Shown here: in pieces, positions 42,226-52,084 of the stretch
Layout: every line of letters starts with the position of its first letter
Position numbering within the stretch: the first letter of the stretch is position 1
NCBI RefSeq assembly: GCF_003609975.1
Contig: NZ_AP018400.1
Location: forward strand, 694,501-758,500
DNA length: 64,000 bases
Direction: 5' to 3'
From: Streptococcus ruminantium
Lineage (GTDB): Bacteria; Bacillota; Bacilli; Lactobacillales; Streptococcaceae
The notes under the pieces: model-generated
The model's input: the letters and a program-made list of their open reading frames with translations, nothing else
Database searches by the model: none
Told to the model about the DNA's origin: nothing
Program-made: the position numbers and the translations under genes

Positions 42226-42580
42226 AATTTCGCTCAACAAGTGTCGTTTTTATGGCTATCATGGAGCCCTTAAAGAAGAACAAGTTCTCGGTCAGGTTTT
42301 CACGATAGACTGTGACCTATTTGTTGATTTGACAGCAGCTTCCCAATCAGACCAGCTAGAAGATACAGTCCATTATGGCTTGGTGTTTGAGACCATAAAA
42401 GATATTGTAGAGGGCAAGCCCTATGTTCTCATCGAAAAAGTAGCAGGTGTGATTTGTCAGGAAATTTTTGCTCGCTTTCCAAAGGTGGAGAAAATTCGTC
42501 TGGCGATCTACAAGGAAAACCCTCCTATCGCAGGGCATTATGATTCAGTCGGTATCGAGTTGGAGCGCAAACGCCCATGA
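42218..42580 (+). CDS. folB: Dihydroneopterin aldolase
   Basis: 120 residues. Cleaves dihydroneopterin to hydroxymethyl-dihydropterin and glycolaldehyde. NKCRFYGYHGALKEEQVLGQVF near the start and VLIEKVAGVICQEIF (catalytic Lys, near 72) are family hallmarks. Translational coupling on both sides: it begins inside folP and its TGA overlaps the folK ATG (ATGA). Confidence 0.95.
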   Translation: MDKISLNKCRFYGYHGALKEEQVLGQVFTIDCDLFVDLTAASQSDQLEDTVHYGLVFETIKDIVEGKPYVLIEKVAGVICQEIFARFPKVEKIRLAIYKENPPIAGHYDSVGIELERKRP

Positions 42581-43080
42581 AACATCTAGCCTATCTCAGT
42601 ATCGGAGGAAATATGGGAGACCGCCTAGCCTATCTACAGGCAGCCTTAGAAAAATTAGACAATCATAAGGACTGTCAGCTAGGACTCGTTTCCTCCATCT
42701 ATGAAACCCCAGCTTGGGGAAAAACAGATCAAGCAGATTTTCTCAACCTCGCCTGTCAGGTTTATACAGACCTATCTGCCCAAGATTTTTTAGCTTTCTG
42801 TCAAAAAATTGAACAGGATTTACACCGAGTTCGACTTGAAAAATGGGGGGAACGAACCATTGACCTCGATATTATTTTTTGGGATCAAGAAAGGATTGCA
42901 GAGGAACATTTAGTTGTCCCTCACCCCTACGCTCAGGAGCGAGCCTTTGTTCTTATCCCTCTCGCAGAGATTGCAGCTACCTATTGCCATCCAGTATTTG
43001 GAAAGACGGTTGCAGATTTATTAGCAGAACTTGGAGAACAAAAAGACATTAGAATATTTAGTAAACCTCCCTTTGAATAA
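42577..43080 (+). CDS. folK: 2-amino-4-hydroxy-6-hydroxymethyldihydropteridine pyrophosphokinase
   Basis: 167 residues; pyrophosphorylates hydroxymethyl-dihydropterin with ATP to make the FolP substrate. YLSIGGNMGDR near the start, ETPAWGKTDQADFLN (near 46) and the signature RTIDLDIIFWDQ (near 91) are intact. Last gene of the folate unit. A GntP-type permease follows 43 bases later without a clear terminator. Confidence 0.95.
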   Translation: MKHLAYLSIGGNMGDRLAYLQAALEKLDNHKDCQLGLVSSIYETPAWGKTDQADFLNLACQVYTDLSAQDFLAFCQKIEQDLHRVRLEKWGERTIDLDIIFWDQERIAEEHLVVPHPYAQERAFVLIPLAEIAATYCHPVFGKTVADLLAELGEQKDIRIFSKPPFE

Positions 43081-43123
43081 AATACCATCATCAGAGGGAA
43101 ATAGAGATGTATGAAGGAGAACC

Positions 43124-44440
43124 ATGACACTTTTAGCACTTTTAGGAGTTTTATTGGCGATTGTTGCCATTATCTACTGGACATCAAAGAACTTGCATGT
43201 CATCATTGCAGCCCCCTTGGCTAGTTGCATCATCATCTTGACCAATCAGATGAATATTCTTGAGATGATGCTAGGAAAAGAGCAATCTTACATGACCGGT
43301 TTGGCTAGTTTCCTCATCAACAATTTTGCCATTTTCATGCTAGGCTCTATCCTCGCTCGTTATATGGAAGCAAGCGGAGCAACTCAGACCATTGCCGATA
43401 GCATTTTGAAAATGATGGGAAAAGACAGTCCTTACAAGGGCTTACTAGCCATCACTCTTATAGCCTCTATTTTGACCTATGGAGGCGTAAGTATTTTTGT
43501 AGTGATTTTTACCCTCCTTCCTCTATCGCGTCCTCTCTTTAGGGAGTTAAATATTAACTGGGCCCTCTTTCCACTCCCTGTCTTTCTGGGAGCAGGAACC
43601 TACACCATGACAACCTTACCGGGAGCACCATCTATCCAAAACGTTATTCCAACAAAAGCCCTAGGAACTAATTTGGCCGCAGCTCCAGTCATCAGCCTAG
43701 CTGCCAGTCTGACCTTGTTTGTTTTCGGCTTGCTTTATATGGCCTATTGTCTCAAAAAGAGTTTAGCAAATGGTGAAAGCTATACGGAAGAAGAGGAGGA
43801 GATGACAATAACCACGCCTGCTAAGGCACCAAATCTTTTCTTGTCTATTCTCCCTCTGATCAGCTTGATTGGAACCATCTTTCTTTTGAGCAAGTTACCT
43901 AATGTTTTAGCAGTCGGCTTACTAGTATCTATTATGCTAGCTGCTCTCATTTTCCGCCCTTATTTGCTGAATCAAAAAGAGATTTTAAACTCTGGCGCGA
44001 CTGCCTCTATCATTCCTGCTTTTGCAACTTCCAGCACAGTAGCATTTGGTACCGTCTTGACATTATCAACTGGCTTTACCATTATCCAAGAGTGGATACA
44101 ACAAATTCCAGGCTCCCCGCTTCTCAGTCTATCTATTTCAACAGCACTTGTTAGTGGGATTATCGGCTCTTCATCTGGTGCTGTAGGTATTGCAACCAAT
44201 AATTTTCTTCCAACTTATCTGGAAATGGGGATTCATCCCGAATTGCTACACCGTGTCATCGTTGTTGCCTCAGCTATCTTGACAGTCGTACCACAGTCCG
44301 GTGTCATGATTACTTTCCACAATCTATCTAAGTTGAGCATGAAACGTGGTTTGAAGTATTCCTTTATCCTAGTGACAGTTGGGCATCTCCTAGCCTTACT
44401 AGTTATTCTGCTATTAGCATCTTTTATCTATAAAACTTAA
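43124..44440 (+). CDS. GntP-family permease (organic acid/gluconate-type)
   Basis: 438 residues with about twelve hydrophobic segments. The arrangement, with ILTYGGVSIFVVIFTLLPLSRPLFRELN near 120 and LPGAPSIQNVIPTKALGTN near 165, is that of the GntP/CitM-like ion transporter superfamily; substrates in that group are gluconate, hydroxy acids and other carboxylates. Two half-repeats are suggested by SSGAVGIATNNFLPTYLEMGI near 358. AAGGAGAACC precedes the ATG. It follows folK by 43 bases and may be cotranscribed, but a functional link to folate is not evident. Confidence 0.75.
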   Translation: MTLLALLGVLLAIVAIIYWTSKNLHVIIAAPLASCIIILTNQMNILEMMLGKEQSYMTGLASFLINNFAIFMLGSILARYMEASGATQTIADSILKMMGKDSPYKGLLAITLIASILTYGGVSIFVVIFTLLPLSRPLFRELNINWALFPLPVFLGAGTYTMTTLPGAPSIQNVIPTKALGTNLAAAPVISLAASLTLFVFGLLYMAYCLKKSLANGESYTEEEEEMTITTPAKAPNLFLSILPLISLIGTIFLLSKLPNVLAVGLLVSIMLAALIFRPYLLNQKEILNSGATASIIPAFATSSTVAFGTVLTLSTGFTIIQEWIQQIPGSPLLSLSISTALVSGIIGSSSGAVGIATNNFLPTYLEMGIHPELLHRVIVVASAILTVVPQSGVMITFHNLSKLSMKRGLKYSFILVTVGHLLALLVILLLASFIYKT

Positions 44441-44460
44441 ACCAGTAGCTCCTCACAGGT

Positions 44461-44528
44461 GAGTGAGCAAACATGTGCCTCACTTTCACGACCCCATCTA
44501 GCCCACCTTGTCATCCGTTTGCTCTCTC
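44461..44528. repeat. Long-range inverted repeat between permease gene and rpiA
   Basis: GAGTGAGCAAAC (44461-44472) and GTTTGCTCTCTC (44517-44528) can pair over twelve bases with one mismatch; an AT palindrome ATAAATTTTAAAATTTAT follows at about 44529-44546. Possibly a terminator-like structure for the permease gene. Confidence 0.4.
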
Positions 44529-44608
44529 ATAAATTTTAAAATTTATTGTATCGAGTGGCTTGCTTCATGCTATAATAGTTGTATCAGTTTTTTTCAAAGG
44601 AGCATGAC

Positions 44609-45283
44609 ATGTCGAACTTAAAAGAACAGGTCGGAATCAAGGCCGCTGAATTTGTAGCTGATGGTATGATTGTGGGGTTGGGAACCGGCTCGACGGCTTA
44701 CTATTTTGTGCAGGAGATTGGCCGGCGGGTGCAGGAGGAGGGACTTCAAATTACAGGTGTAACGACGTCGCATGCCACTGCCGAACACGCAGCATCCCTT
44801 GGGATTCCCCTAAAAAATATCGACGAAGTTGAGTATGTAGACTTGACTGTGGATGGTGCAGACGAAGTTGACGGATCTTTTAATGGTATCAAGGGTGGCG
44901 GCGCAGCTCTCCTTATGGAGAAAGTCGTTGCAGTCAATAGCAAGGACTGTATCTGGATTGTTGATGAGACGAAGATGGTAGAAACTTTGGGAGCCTTCAA
45001 GTTACCAGTAGAAGTCGTTCAGTATGGTTCGGAGAATCTTTTCCGCCATTTTACCGCCAAAGGCTACCGACCAAGTTTCCGCATGCATGACGGTAAGAAA
45101 CATGTGACAGATATGCAAAACTTCATCATCGACCTCGACTTACACCGAATTGAAGACACCTATGCTCTAGCAGAAGAATTAGACCGGACCGTAGGTGTCG
45201 TAGAGCATGGACTTTTCATTGGTCTTATCTCCAAAGTCATTGTAGGCACACCAGATGGACCACAAATTATCGAAAAAAAATAA
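44609..45283 (+). CDS. rpiA: Ribose-5-phosphate isomerase A
   Basis: 224 residues from the ATG at 44609 with AAAGGAGCATGAC upstream; an in-frame start at 44579 overlaps the -10 (TGCTATAAT, 44569-44577) and is rejected. Interconverts ribose 5-phosphate and ribulose 5-phosphate. [12 protein letters not shown] (near 24), DGADEVD (near 81), [11 protein letters not shown] (near 92, catalytic region) are intact. It leads a set of pentose and nucleoside salvage genes but has its own terminator. Confidence 0.96.
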   Translation: MSNLKEQVGIKAAEFVADGMIVGLGTGSTAYYFVQEIGRRVQEEGLQITGVTTSHATAEHAASLGIPLKNIDEVEYVDLTVDGADEVDGSFNGIKGGGAALLMEKVVAVNSKDCIWIVDETKMVETLGAFKLPVEVVQYGSENLFRHFTAKGYRPSFRMHDGKKHVTDMQNFIIDLDLHRIEDTYALAEELDRTVGVVEHGLFIGLISKVIVGTPDGPQIIEKK

Positions 45284-45292
45284 AGTGAAAAC

Positions 45293-45326
45293 GCTTCTCA
45301 TTTTGATACCAATGAGAAGCTTTTTT
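45293..45326 (+). terminator. Terminator after rpiA
   Basis: GCTTCTCATT-TTGATACC-AATGAGAAGC, a ten-base stem followed by six T. Confidence 0.9.
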
Positions 45327-45331
45327 GTGGT

Positions 45332-45355
45332 ATAATGAAAATACGAACGTTTAGA
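45332..45355 (+). promoter_or_regulatory. Promoter -10 of deoB transcript and possible PurR-like box
   Basis: TGGTATAAT (TATAAT about 45332-45337) directly follows the rpiA terminator and leaves a leader of about 180 bases before deoB. ATACGAACGTTTAG just downstream resembles a Pur box (CCGAAC core) but is a weak match. Confidence 0.35.
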
Positions 45356-45517
45356 TTCTTGGAAAATCCAGTCCACATCTCGCTGGCTTAATTTGAAGCG
45401 TCATCTACCCTGATAAGCCTCCCTAGCTTGCAGTTGCAATGATGTTTCATCTGTGTCCACAGGCTTTGTTGACTGTGATTTTCTTTGACTCTAATTATTC
45501 AAAAAAAGGAGACGATT

Positions 45518-46729
45518 ATGCCTAAATTTAAACGTGTTCACTTGGTTGTCATGGACTCTGTCGGCATCGGTGCAGCACCAGATGCAGACAAATTCTTCAA
45601 CGCAGGTGTAGCAGATACCGAATCAGATACTCTCGGTCACATCTCTGACAAGGCTGGACTTGAAGTGCCAAATATGGTTAAGATTGGTCTTGGAAATATT
45701 CCACGTGATACCCCCCTTGCAACGGTACCGATGGAAGAGAACCCTACAGGTTATGTGACAAAACTAGAAGAGGTCTCGCGCGGTAAGGATACCATGACAG
45801 GACACTGGGAAATTATGGGTCTCAATATCACTGAGCCATTTGATACCTTCTGGGACGGCTTCCCAGAAGAGATTTTAACAAAAATAGAGGAATTCTCAGG
45901 ACGTAAAATCATCCGCGAGGCCAATAAGCCGTACTCAGGGACTGCTGTTATTGATGACTTTGGTCCTCGCCAAATGGAAACAGGCGAGCTAATCGTTTAT
46001 ACATCCGCAGACCCTGTTCTTCAGATTGCAGCTCATGAGGAAGTTATTCCACTTGACGAGCTTTACCGCATCTGTGAATATGCCCGTTCGATTACCCTTG
46101 AACGTCCAGCTCTTCTCGGTCGTATCATTGCTCGTCCTTATGTCGGTGAGCCGGGCAATTTCTCACGGACTGCTAACCGTCATGACTATGCAGTATCACC
46201 ATTTGAAGCGACAGTTCTCAACAAGCTGGCAGAAGCTGGTGTATCGACTTACTCTGTCGGTAAGATCAATGACATTTTCAACGGATCAGGCATTACAAAT
46301 GACATGGGACATACCAAGTCAAATATGCATGGGGTGGATGTTTTGATAGATACGCTCAAGTTACCAGCATTTGAGGAAGGCTTCTCCTTCACAAACTTGG
46401 TTGACTTTGATGCTGTTTATGGCCACCGTCGCAATATCGAAGGGTACCGTGATTGCCTGCAAGAATTTGACGCACGTATCCCAGAAATCATCGACAACAT
46501 GCGCGAAGATGACCTACTCCTGATTACGGCAGACCATGGGAATGATCCATCTTATGCAGGCACCGACCACACTCGTGAGTATGTGCCGCTCTTGGCTTAC
46601 AGCCCAAGCTTTACAGGTAGCGGTGTTATCCCAGTCGGTAACTTTGCTGACATCTCGGCAACCGTTGCCGAAAACTTCGGTGTCGAAACTGCCATGATTG
46701 GACAAAGCTTCTTGGATAAATTGGTATAA
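45518..46729 (+). CDS. deoB: Phosphopentomutase
   Basis: 403 residues from the ATG at 45518 ([18 protein letters not shown]) with AAAGGAGACG; normal length. Converts (deoxy)ribose 1-phosphate to 5-phosphate. Alkaline-phosphatase superfamily metal sites are seen in [24 protein letters not shown] (the phosphorylated Thr region, near 88) and [18 protein letters not shown] (near 335). It links the products of the two nucleoside phosphorylases downstream to RpiA and the pentose pathway. Confidence 0.97.
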   Translation: MPKFKRVHLVVMDSVGIGAAPDADKFFNAGVADTESDTLGHISDKAGLEVPNMVKIGLGNIPRDTPLATVPMEENPTGYVTKLEEVSRGKDTMTGHWEIMGLNITEPFDTFWDGFPEEILTKIEEFSGRKIIREANKPYSGTAVIDDFGPRQMETGELIVYTSADPVLQIAAHEEVIPLDELYRICEYARSITLERPALLGRIIARPYVGEPGNFSRTANRHDYAVSPFEATVLNKLAEAGVSTYSVGKINDIFNGSGITNDMGHTKSNMHGVDVLIDTLKLPAFEEGFSFTNLVDFDAVYGHRRNIEGYRDCLQEFDARIPEIIDNMREDDLLLITADHGNDPSYAGTDHTREYVPLLAYSPSFTGSGVIPVGNFADISATVAENFGVETAMIGQSFLDKLV

Positions 46730-46758
46730 TCATAAGCAGATGGTTGAAAGGAATTGTC

Positions 46759-47319
46759 ATGCTTGAACAGGTTGAACGCTTGATTGATGAACTCAACAAG
46801 ATTGATAGGCAGTTTTTCGTAGATTACTTTGAAACTGGTAAAGTCAAAAAAATCAACCTCAAACATACCTTTGCCAAGGTGCCGACTGAGCCTATCCTGC
46901 TTTATCGCTTCAATCTGCACGAATCAATCAATGATTACCTGATGAAATCTGACATCAAGGACATCAGCTTTTACTATCGTGTAAAGACAGCGGAGTCCAT
47001 TCTGGATAAAATCGAGCGTTTTAAAGAGCGGTCGGAAGGTTATCCGATCCATTCGATTTTGAATGACATCTTTGGTGCTCGGATGATTCTGACCTCCGCT
47101 CAGTTGGAGCAGGTCATGGAAAGTTTAGATGATTGGCAGGAAAAATTTGGTTTGAAAAACTGGTATCTGCGAGATAAGGATGAGTACACAGGCATTCATA
47201 TCTATTTCAAAAATAAGAGCAATTTCTACTATCCTTGGGAATTGCAACTGTGGGACGAAAAGGACTTAGATCGCAATATCGCCAGTCATCGCAAGTATAA
47301 ACGAGATTTCGTAAAATAA
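46759..47319 (+). CDS. RelA/SpoT-fold nucleotidyltransferase-like protein
   Basis: 186 residues from the ATG at 46759, with AAAGGAATTG upstream. The middle resembles the ppGpp synthetase domain: YRVKTAESILDKIERF (R-x-K-x-x-x-S near 75), ILNDIFGARMIL (D-x-x-G-x-R near 105), DEYTGIHIYF (Y-x-G-x-H near 149) and ELQLW (E-x-Q near 172). The ExQxR motif ends in Trp rather than Arg, and no hydrolase or TGS domain is present. It would be a small-alarmone-synthetase-like or derived protein; activity is open. It sits between deoB and punA, 29 and 10 bases away, in a purine salvage operon. Confidence 0.7.
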   Translation: MLEQVERLIDELNKIDRQFFVDYFETGKVKKINLKHTFAKVPTEPILLYRFNLHESINDYLMKSDIKDISFYYRVKTAESILDKIERFKERSEGYPIHSILNDIFGARMILTSAQLEQVMESLDDWQEKFGLKNWYLRDKDEYTGIHIYFKNKSNFYYPWELQLWDEKDLDRNIASHRKYKRDFVK

Positions 47320-47329
47320 AGGAGAATGT

Positions 47330-48139
47330 ATGTCACTAATCGAAAAAATTTATGAAACAAAAGCTTTTTTGGAAGAAAAAGGCTTGGTAAAGCCAGAATT
47401 TGGCTTGATTTTAGGTTCAGGTCTAGGTGAGTTGGCTCAGGAGGTAGAAAATGCGATAGTCATTGATTACGCAGATATTCCAAACTGGGGCAAGTCAACC
47501 GTTGTAGGGCACGCTGGCAAGCTAGTGTACGGTGATTTGGCTGGCCGCAAAGTCTTAGCCCTGCAAGGTCGCTTCCATTTCTACGAAGGAAATCCGATGG
47601 AAGTTGTCACCTTCCCAGTGCGTGTCATGAAAGCTCTTGGCTGCCAAGGCGTGATTGTTACAAATGCGGCAGGTGGAATCGGCTATGGCCCAGGTACCCT
47701 GATGGCGATTACAGACCATATCAACCTAACAGGTCAAAATCCATTGATTGGTGAAAACTTGGAAGAATTTGGACCACGTTTCCCAGATATGTCCAATGCC
47801 TACACCAAAGAATACCGAGAAAAAGCACATGCAGTTGCTGAAAAGTTAGGTATCAAGCTAGATAACGGTGTTTACCTTGGCGTTACAGGACCAACCTATG
47901 AAACACCTGCTGAAATTTTAGCCTTTAAGACCATGGGTGCTCATGCAGTCGGAATGTCAACGGTACCAGAAGTTATCGTAGCTGCTCACTCAGGCTTGAA
48001 AGTCTTGGGAATCTCTGCAATCACCAACTTTGCGGCTGGATTCCAATCAGAACTCAACCACGAAGAAGTAGTAGAGGTCACAGAACAAATCAAGGGTGAT
48101 TTCAAGGGCTTGGTTAAGGCCATCTTGGCTGAATTATAA
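47330..48139 (+). CDS. punA: Purine nucleoside phosphorylase (PNP-I type)
   Basis: 269 residues; trimeric PNP class for guanosine and inosine. GLILGSGLGELA (near 25), GRFHFYEGNPMEVVTFPVRVMKALG (near 83) with phosphate and purine contacts, and MSTVPEVIVAAHSGLKVLGISAITNFAAG (near 207) are diagnostic. AAAGGAGAATGT precedes the ATG. It lies downstream of deoB and upstream of deoD. Confidence 0.95.
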   Translation: MSLIEKIYETKAFLEEKGLVKPEFGLILGSGLGELAQEVENAIVIDYADIPNWGKSTVVGHAGKLVYGDLAGRKVLALQGRFHFYEGNPMEVVTFPVRVMKALGCQGVIVTNAAGGIGYGPGTLMAITDHINLTGQNPLIGENLEEFGPRFPDMSNAYTKEYREKAHAVAEKLGIKLDNGVYLGVTGPTYETPAEILAFKTMGAHAVGMSTVPEVIVAAHSGLKVLGISAITNFAAGFQSELNHEEVVEVTEQIKGDFKGLVKAILAEL

Positions 48140-48181
48140 TAGTTTGTAAACGTTAGTATCGTTTGTATGAGGAGGACTAGC

Positions 48182-48361
48182 ATGAATAAACGCTATTCAA
48201 AGCAGTTATTACTTCTCTGTTTGATAACCGGAGTCTTACTATTTGTCTTGTTTGCGAAATGGGCTCTAATTGGAAATAATGCATTGAAGTTTTTAGTACT
48301 TTATTCCATTTTTTCAGTAGGCTGTTTCTGTCTCAATCTAAATAAGAAAAAAATAATATAA
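48182..48361 (+). CDS. Small two-span membrane protein
   Basis: 59 residues from the ATG at 48182 with GAGGAGGACTAGC upstream (the in-frame ATG at 48167 lies before that site). Two hydrophobic stretches (about residues 8-27, LLLLCLITGVLLFVLFAKW, and 33-51) between basic ends (MNKRYSK, NLNKKKII) predict a hairpin membrane protein. I do not recognise a family. It is 42 bases after punA and probably on the same transcript. Confidence 0.6.
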   Translation: MNKRYSKQLLLLCLITGVLLFVLFAKWALIGNNALKFLVLYSIFSVGCFCLNLNKKKII

Positions 48362-48541
48362 AGCGTGGTATCGTAAGATATACCGCTTAAATCAAAAAAC
48401 TAGAAAGGCAGGGCAATCGAGTTCCTTAGAATTGAACTCGGGCTAGAGGCTGTGCAAAAAAGATAAGCCCTCCCAGACGTTTGCGTCTACAGTCGGTTTC
48501 CTATTTTTGCTTTGCCTCTTTCACGCCCTCGTATCTTAATT
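48362..48541 (+). other. Structured leader before deoD without a ribosome binding site
   Basis: Three hairpins are visible: AGC..GGTAT/ATACC..GCT (48362-48387), CGAGTTC/GAACTCG (about 48418-48447) and AGACG-TTTG-CGTCT (about 48476-48489). AAAGGCA (about 48403) can also pair with TGCCTCTTT (about 48513). No Shine-Dalgarno sequence lies before the deoD ATG. It could be an mRNA control region or a small insertion that removed the normal site. Confidence 0.4.
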
Positions 48542-49252
48542 ATGTCAATCCATATTGCTGCTAAACCAGGTGAAATTGCTGATAAAATCTTGCTTCCAGG
48601 AGATCCGCTTCGTGCTAAGTTTATCGCTGAAAACTTCCTTGAAGATGCTGTTTGTTTCAATGAAGTCCGCAACATGTTCGGCTACACTGGTACTTATAAA
48701 GGCCACCGTGTTTCCGTCATGGGAACAGGGATGGGCATGCCATCAATCTCTATCTATGCGCGTGAGTTGATTGTAGATTATGGAGTGAAAAAGCTGATTC
48801 GTGTCGGAACAGCCGGCTCTATCAATCCAGATGTACATGTCCGTGAGCTGGTTCTTGCTCAAGCTGCGGCAACCAATTCCAATATTATCCGGAACGATTG
48901 GCCGGAATTTGACTTCCCACAAATTGCTGACTTTGAACTACTGGATAAGGCCTACCACATCTCGAAAAAACTAGGTATGACAACGCATGTCGGTAATGTT
49001 CTTTCTTCGGATGTTTTCTACTCAAATATGGCAGATCGCAATATTGCCCTTGGTAAATTGGGTGTCCATGCTATTGAGATGGAAGCAGCAGCCCTGTACT
49101 ACTTGGCAGCCCAGCATGATGTGCAAGCTCTAGCTATCATGACAATTTCAGATAGCTTGGTGAATCCAGAAGAAGATACGACAGCCGAAGAGCGCCAAAA
49201 TACTTTCACAGATATGATGAAGGTTGGTTTGGAAACACTGATTGCGGAGTAA
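48542..49252 (+). CDS. deoD: Purine nucleoside phosphorylase, DeoD type
   Basis: 236 residues; hexameric PNP for adenosine and other 6-amino purines. The ATG at 48542 gives the expected MSIHIAA start; [18 protein letters not shown] (near 14), [14 protein letters not shown] (near 63) and [12 protein letters not shown] (near 178) are family signatures; [17 protein letters not shown] near 204 holds the catalytic Asp. The absence of a visible ribosome binding site is odd. Confidence 0.95.
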   Translation: MSIHIAAKPGEIADKILLPGDPLRAKFIAENFLEDAVCFNEVRNMFGYTGTYKGHRVSVMGTGMGMPSISIYARELIVDYGVKKLIRVGTAGSINPDVHVRELVLAQAAATNSNIIRNDWPEFDFPQIADFELLDKAYHISKKLGMTTHVGNVLSSDVFYSNMADRNIALGKLGVHAIEMEAAALYYLAAQHDVQALAIMTISDSLVNPEEDTTAEERQNTFTDMMKVGLETLIAE

Positions 49253-49294
49253 TGTAAATCACTCTAAACTATAAAATTTTTGCAAAAAATTTAA

Positions 49295-49339
49295 GGCAAA
49301 CTAATTTCTATTTATATGGAAATTGGCTTGTCTTTTTTT
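49295..49339 (+). terminator. Terminator after deoD
   Basis: GGCAAACTAATTTC (49295-49308) pairs, with wobbles, to GAAATTGGCTTGTC (49319-49332), followed by seven T. Confidence 0.75.
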
Positions 49340-49350
49340 CGTAAATACGG

Positions 49351-49383
49351 TATAATAAAATAAGAAAGCGTTTACAAAAAAGA
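49351..49383 (+). promoter_or_regulatory. glgP promoter -10 with cre site
   Basis: GGTATAAT (TATAAT at about 49351-49356) is followed by AAGAAAGCGTTTACAA (about 49366-49381), a near-perfect cre for CcpA at the start region, so glgP should be repressed by glucose. Confidence 0.7.
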
Positions 49384-49431
49384 GGAGAAACCTTTCTGAA
49401 TGATTACGTTACTATATTTAGGAGAAACACC

Positions 49432-51696
49432 ATGATCAATTTACAACATTTTGTCCAGTCTATGTATGCCAAACGTATCGAAGATTGCACTGATCAAGAA
49501 CTCTATTATGCCCTGCTCGCCTTTACCAAACAACAAAGCGAAGCCAAGTATACAAACGATCAGAAGAAAAAAGTTTACTATATCTCTGCCGAGTTTTTAA
49601 TTGGCAAACTCTTATCCAATAACCTTATCAATCTAGGCCTTTATGATGAGGTAAAAAGCCAGTTGGTAGCTGCCGGCAAGGACTTGCTCGCCATCGAAGA
49701 AATGGAGATGGAACCATCCCTTGGGAATGGTGGCCTAGGTCGCCTAGCAGCCTGCTTTCTTGACTCCATCGCAAGCCTTGGTTTGAATGGCGATGGTATC
49801 GGACTTAACTACCACTTTGGTCTGTTTCGCCAGCTGTTCCAATACCATCAACAGTCAGCAGTACCAAATGAGTGGCTGACACCACGTTCATGGCTGACAG
49901 AGTCTCCGATTTCTTATCAGATTCCCTTTGCTCATTTTACACTAACATCCAAGTTGTACGACATTGACGTACCAGGATACAAGACAGACCGCAAGAATCG
50001 TCTGCGCCTGTTTGATCTCGGATCAGTTGATGATGACATCATCTACGATGGTATCGAGTTTGACAAAGAAGATATTTTCCGCAACCTGACCCTTTTCCTC
50101 TATCCAGACGATTCGACAGATGAGGGCAAAGTACTGCGGATCTTCCAGCAGTACTTCATGGTATCCAATGCTGCGCAACTTTTGATTGATGAAGCTGTTG
50201 CCAAAGGGTCAAACCTCCATGACCTGCCTGATTACGCAGTGATCCAAATCAATGACACGCACCCATCGCTGGTGATTCCTGAGATGATTCGCCTTTTGGA
50301 ACTCCGTGGCATCTCCTTTGATGAAGCTGTCGAGATTGTCAAGAAAATGACTGCCTACACCAACCATACCATCCTGTCAGAAGCCTTGGAAAAATGGCCA
50401 CTTGACTTCCTCAATTATGTCGTACCTCATCTGGTACCATTTATCATGGAGTTGGATCGTCGTGCAAAAGAAGTAAAGGACGACCCTGCTGTAAATATTA
50501 TTGACGAACATGGACGTGTCCACATGGCGCACATGGATATTCACTACGGTTATTCGATCAATGGAGTTGCAGCTCTGCATACCGAAATCTTGAAGACATC
50601 TGAGTTGAAAGCCTTCTATGACCTCTACCCAGAAAAATTCAACAATAAGACCAACGGTATCACCTTCCGCCGCTGGCTCATGCACGCCAACCCAAGTCTA
50701 GCTAACCATCTCGATGATTTGCTGGGACATGGCTACCATCATGAAGCCGGTGAACTTGAAAAACTCCTGGAACACAAGGATAATCCAGCATTGAAGAACA
50801 GCCTGGAAGAAATCAAACAGCACAACAAACGCAAACTACAACGCCATATTGCACGTACCCAAGGACTGACCGTCAATCCGGACTCTATCTTTGACGTACA
50901 AATCAAGCGAATGCACGAGTACAAACGCCAACAGATGAATGTCCTCTACGTGATTCATAAATACTTAGACATCAAGGCAGGAAACATTCCGACACGACCA
51001 TTGACCGTTTTCTTTGGAGGAAAGGCGGCACCCGCCTACACCGCAGCTCAGGATATTATCCATCTAATCTTAGTCTTGTCCCAAGTCATCAAAAATGACC
51101 CCGAAGTTGCACCACACTTGCAGCTAGTCATGATTGAAAACTACAACGTTACAGAAGCAAGCTATATCATCCCAGCAGCAGACATTTCTGAGCAGATTTC
51201 CCTTGCATCCAAGGAAGCCTCCGGGACTGGTAATATGAAATTTATGCTAAATGGCGCACTGACAATCGGTACAGATGATGGTGCCAATGTGGAAATCCAC
51301 GAGCTTGTCGGTGACGAGAACATCTATATTTTTGGTCAAGACAGCCAAACCGTCATCCAGCACTACGCGCAAGGGACTTACCATCCGTATAGTTTCTACG
51401 AGCGTGAGACAATTCGTCCCCTGATTGACTTTATCACGAGTGACACTGTTCGTCAGGCTGGTGGTATTGATGAGCGCTTGTGGCGATTGCAGGACAATCT
51501 CAAGCACAAGGACTACTTTATGACCTTACTGGATTTAGAAGACTATATCCACACCAAAGAGCGCATGCTGGCTGACTACGAAGACCGGGATAGCTGGTTG
51601 GAGAAAGTGATTGTCAATATTGCCAAAGCCGGCTTCTTCTCATCTGACCGCACAATCAAGCAGTACAATGAAGACATCTGGCATTTGGAAAATTGA
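49432..51696 (+). CDS. glgP: Glycogen/maltodextrin phosphorylase
   Basis: 754 residues, typical of the streptococcal GlgP/MalP form, which is shorter than the E. coli enzymes at the N-terminus. It cleaves alpha-1,4-glucans with phosphate to glucose 1-phosphate. [21 protein letters not shown] (near 94), the catalytic [13 protein letters not shown] (near 272), and the PLP-lysine region [21 protein letters not shown] (near 593) are intact. AGGAGAAACACC precedes the ATG. No malQ or malM lies beside it; a cre site covers its promoter. Confidence 0.95.
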   Translation: MINLQHFVQSMYAKRIEDCTDQELYYALLAFTKQQSEAKYTNDQKKKVYYISAEFLIGKLLSNNLINLGLYDEVKSQLVAAGKDLLAIEEMEMEPSLGNGGLGRLAACFLDSIASLGLNGDGIGLNYHFGLFRQLFQYHQQSAVPNEWLTPRSWLTESPISYQIPFAHFTLTSKLYDIDVPGYKTDRKNRLRLFDLGSVDDDIIYDGIEFDKEDIFRNLTLFLYPDDSTDEGKVLRIFQQYFMVSNAAQLLIDEAVAKGSNLHDLPDYAVIQINDTHPSLVIPEMIRLLELRGISFDEAVEIVKKMTAYTNHTILSEALEKWPLDFLNYVVPHLVPFIMELDRRAKEVKDDPAVNIIDEHGRVHMAHMDIHYGYSINGVAALHTEILKTSELKAFYDLYPEKFNNKTNGITFRRWLMHANPSLANHLDDLLGHGYHHEAGELEKLLEHKDNPALKNSLEEIKQHNKRKLQRHIARTQGLTVNPDSIFDVQIKRMHEYKRQQMNVLYVIHKYLDIKAGNIPTRPLTVFFGGKAAPAYTAAQDIIHLILVLSQVIKNDPEVAPHLQLVMIENYNVTEASYIIPAADISEQISLASKEASGTGNMKFMLNGALTIGTDDGANVEIHELVGDENIYIFGQDSQTVIQHYAQGTYHPYSFYERETIRPLIDFITSDTVRQAGGIDERLWRLQDNLKHKDYFMTLLDLEDYIHTKERMLADYEDRDSWLEKVIVNIAKAGFFSSDRTIKQYNEDIWHLEN

Positions 51697-52084
51697 GTTG
51701 GAGCGGTTCAGGCCCCTCACCAAGTCCCCTTATGTGGTATGATTAGAGTGGATAACTGGCAGCAAAGACCAAATTGACATTGCCATTAAAGAGATTGAAG
51801 TTACTATCAACGGTGTAACCTATAAACTACAAAAGAAACCTATCTAATTCCCACCCAGCTCCGAACTATTTTGGAAAACTAAAAATCAATGAGATTATCT
51901 TTCTCCCTTTCTCCAAAGATAAATTGGTTTTTGATTCGGTAACATCCATAGTAGAGATTTAAAAGGAAATGGAAAAATCCTTATTTTCAGACCTTAGTCC
52001 GCAACAACTGAGCATAATCTTAACATTGAAAACAACAAAAACAGCTCCCCCTTCAACCTAGAAAAGAAGGCGATTACAAAAAAG
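51697..52084 (+). other. Intergenic stretch after glgP, with a gene remnant and a hairpin
   Basis: No intact gene. Bases 51743-51846 read as a protein-like C-terminus (LEWITGSKDQIDIAIKEI ... GVTYKLQKKPI, stop at 51844) with no start and a stop before it, so it may be a relic. A large stem follows at 51881-51932. Confidence 0.4.
51881..51932 (+). terminator. Large hairpin, probable glgP terminator
   Basis: AAAAATCAAT...TTATCTTT pairs with AAAGATAA-ATTGGTTTTT, leaving a GAGA bulge and a 12-base pyrimidine loop; the 3' arm ends in five T. Confidence 0.65.

Noticed and set aside
45286..45303. cre site GTGAAAACGCTTCTCA after rpiA
   Set aside because: It is the left arm of the rpiA terminator and lies before the next promoter, so similarity is probably incidental.
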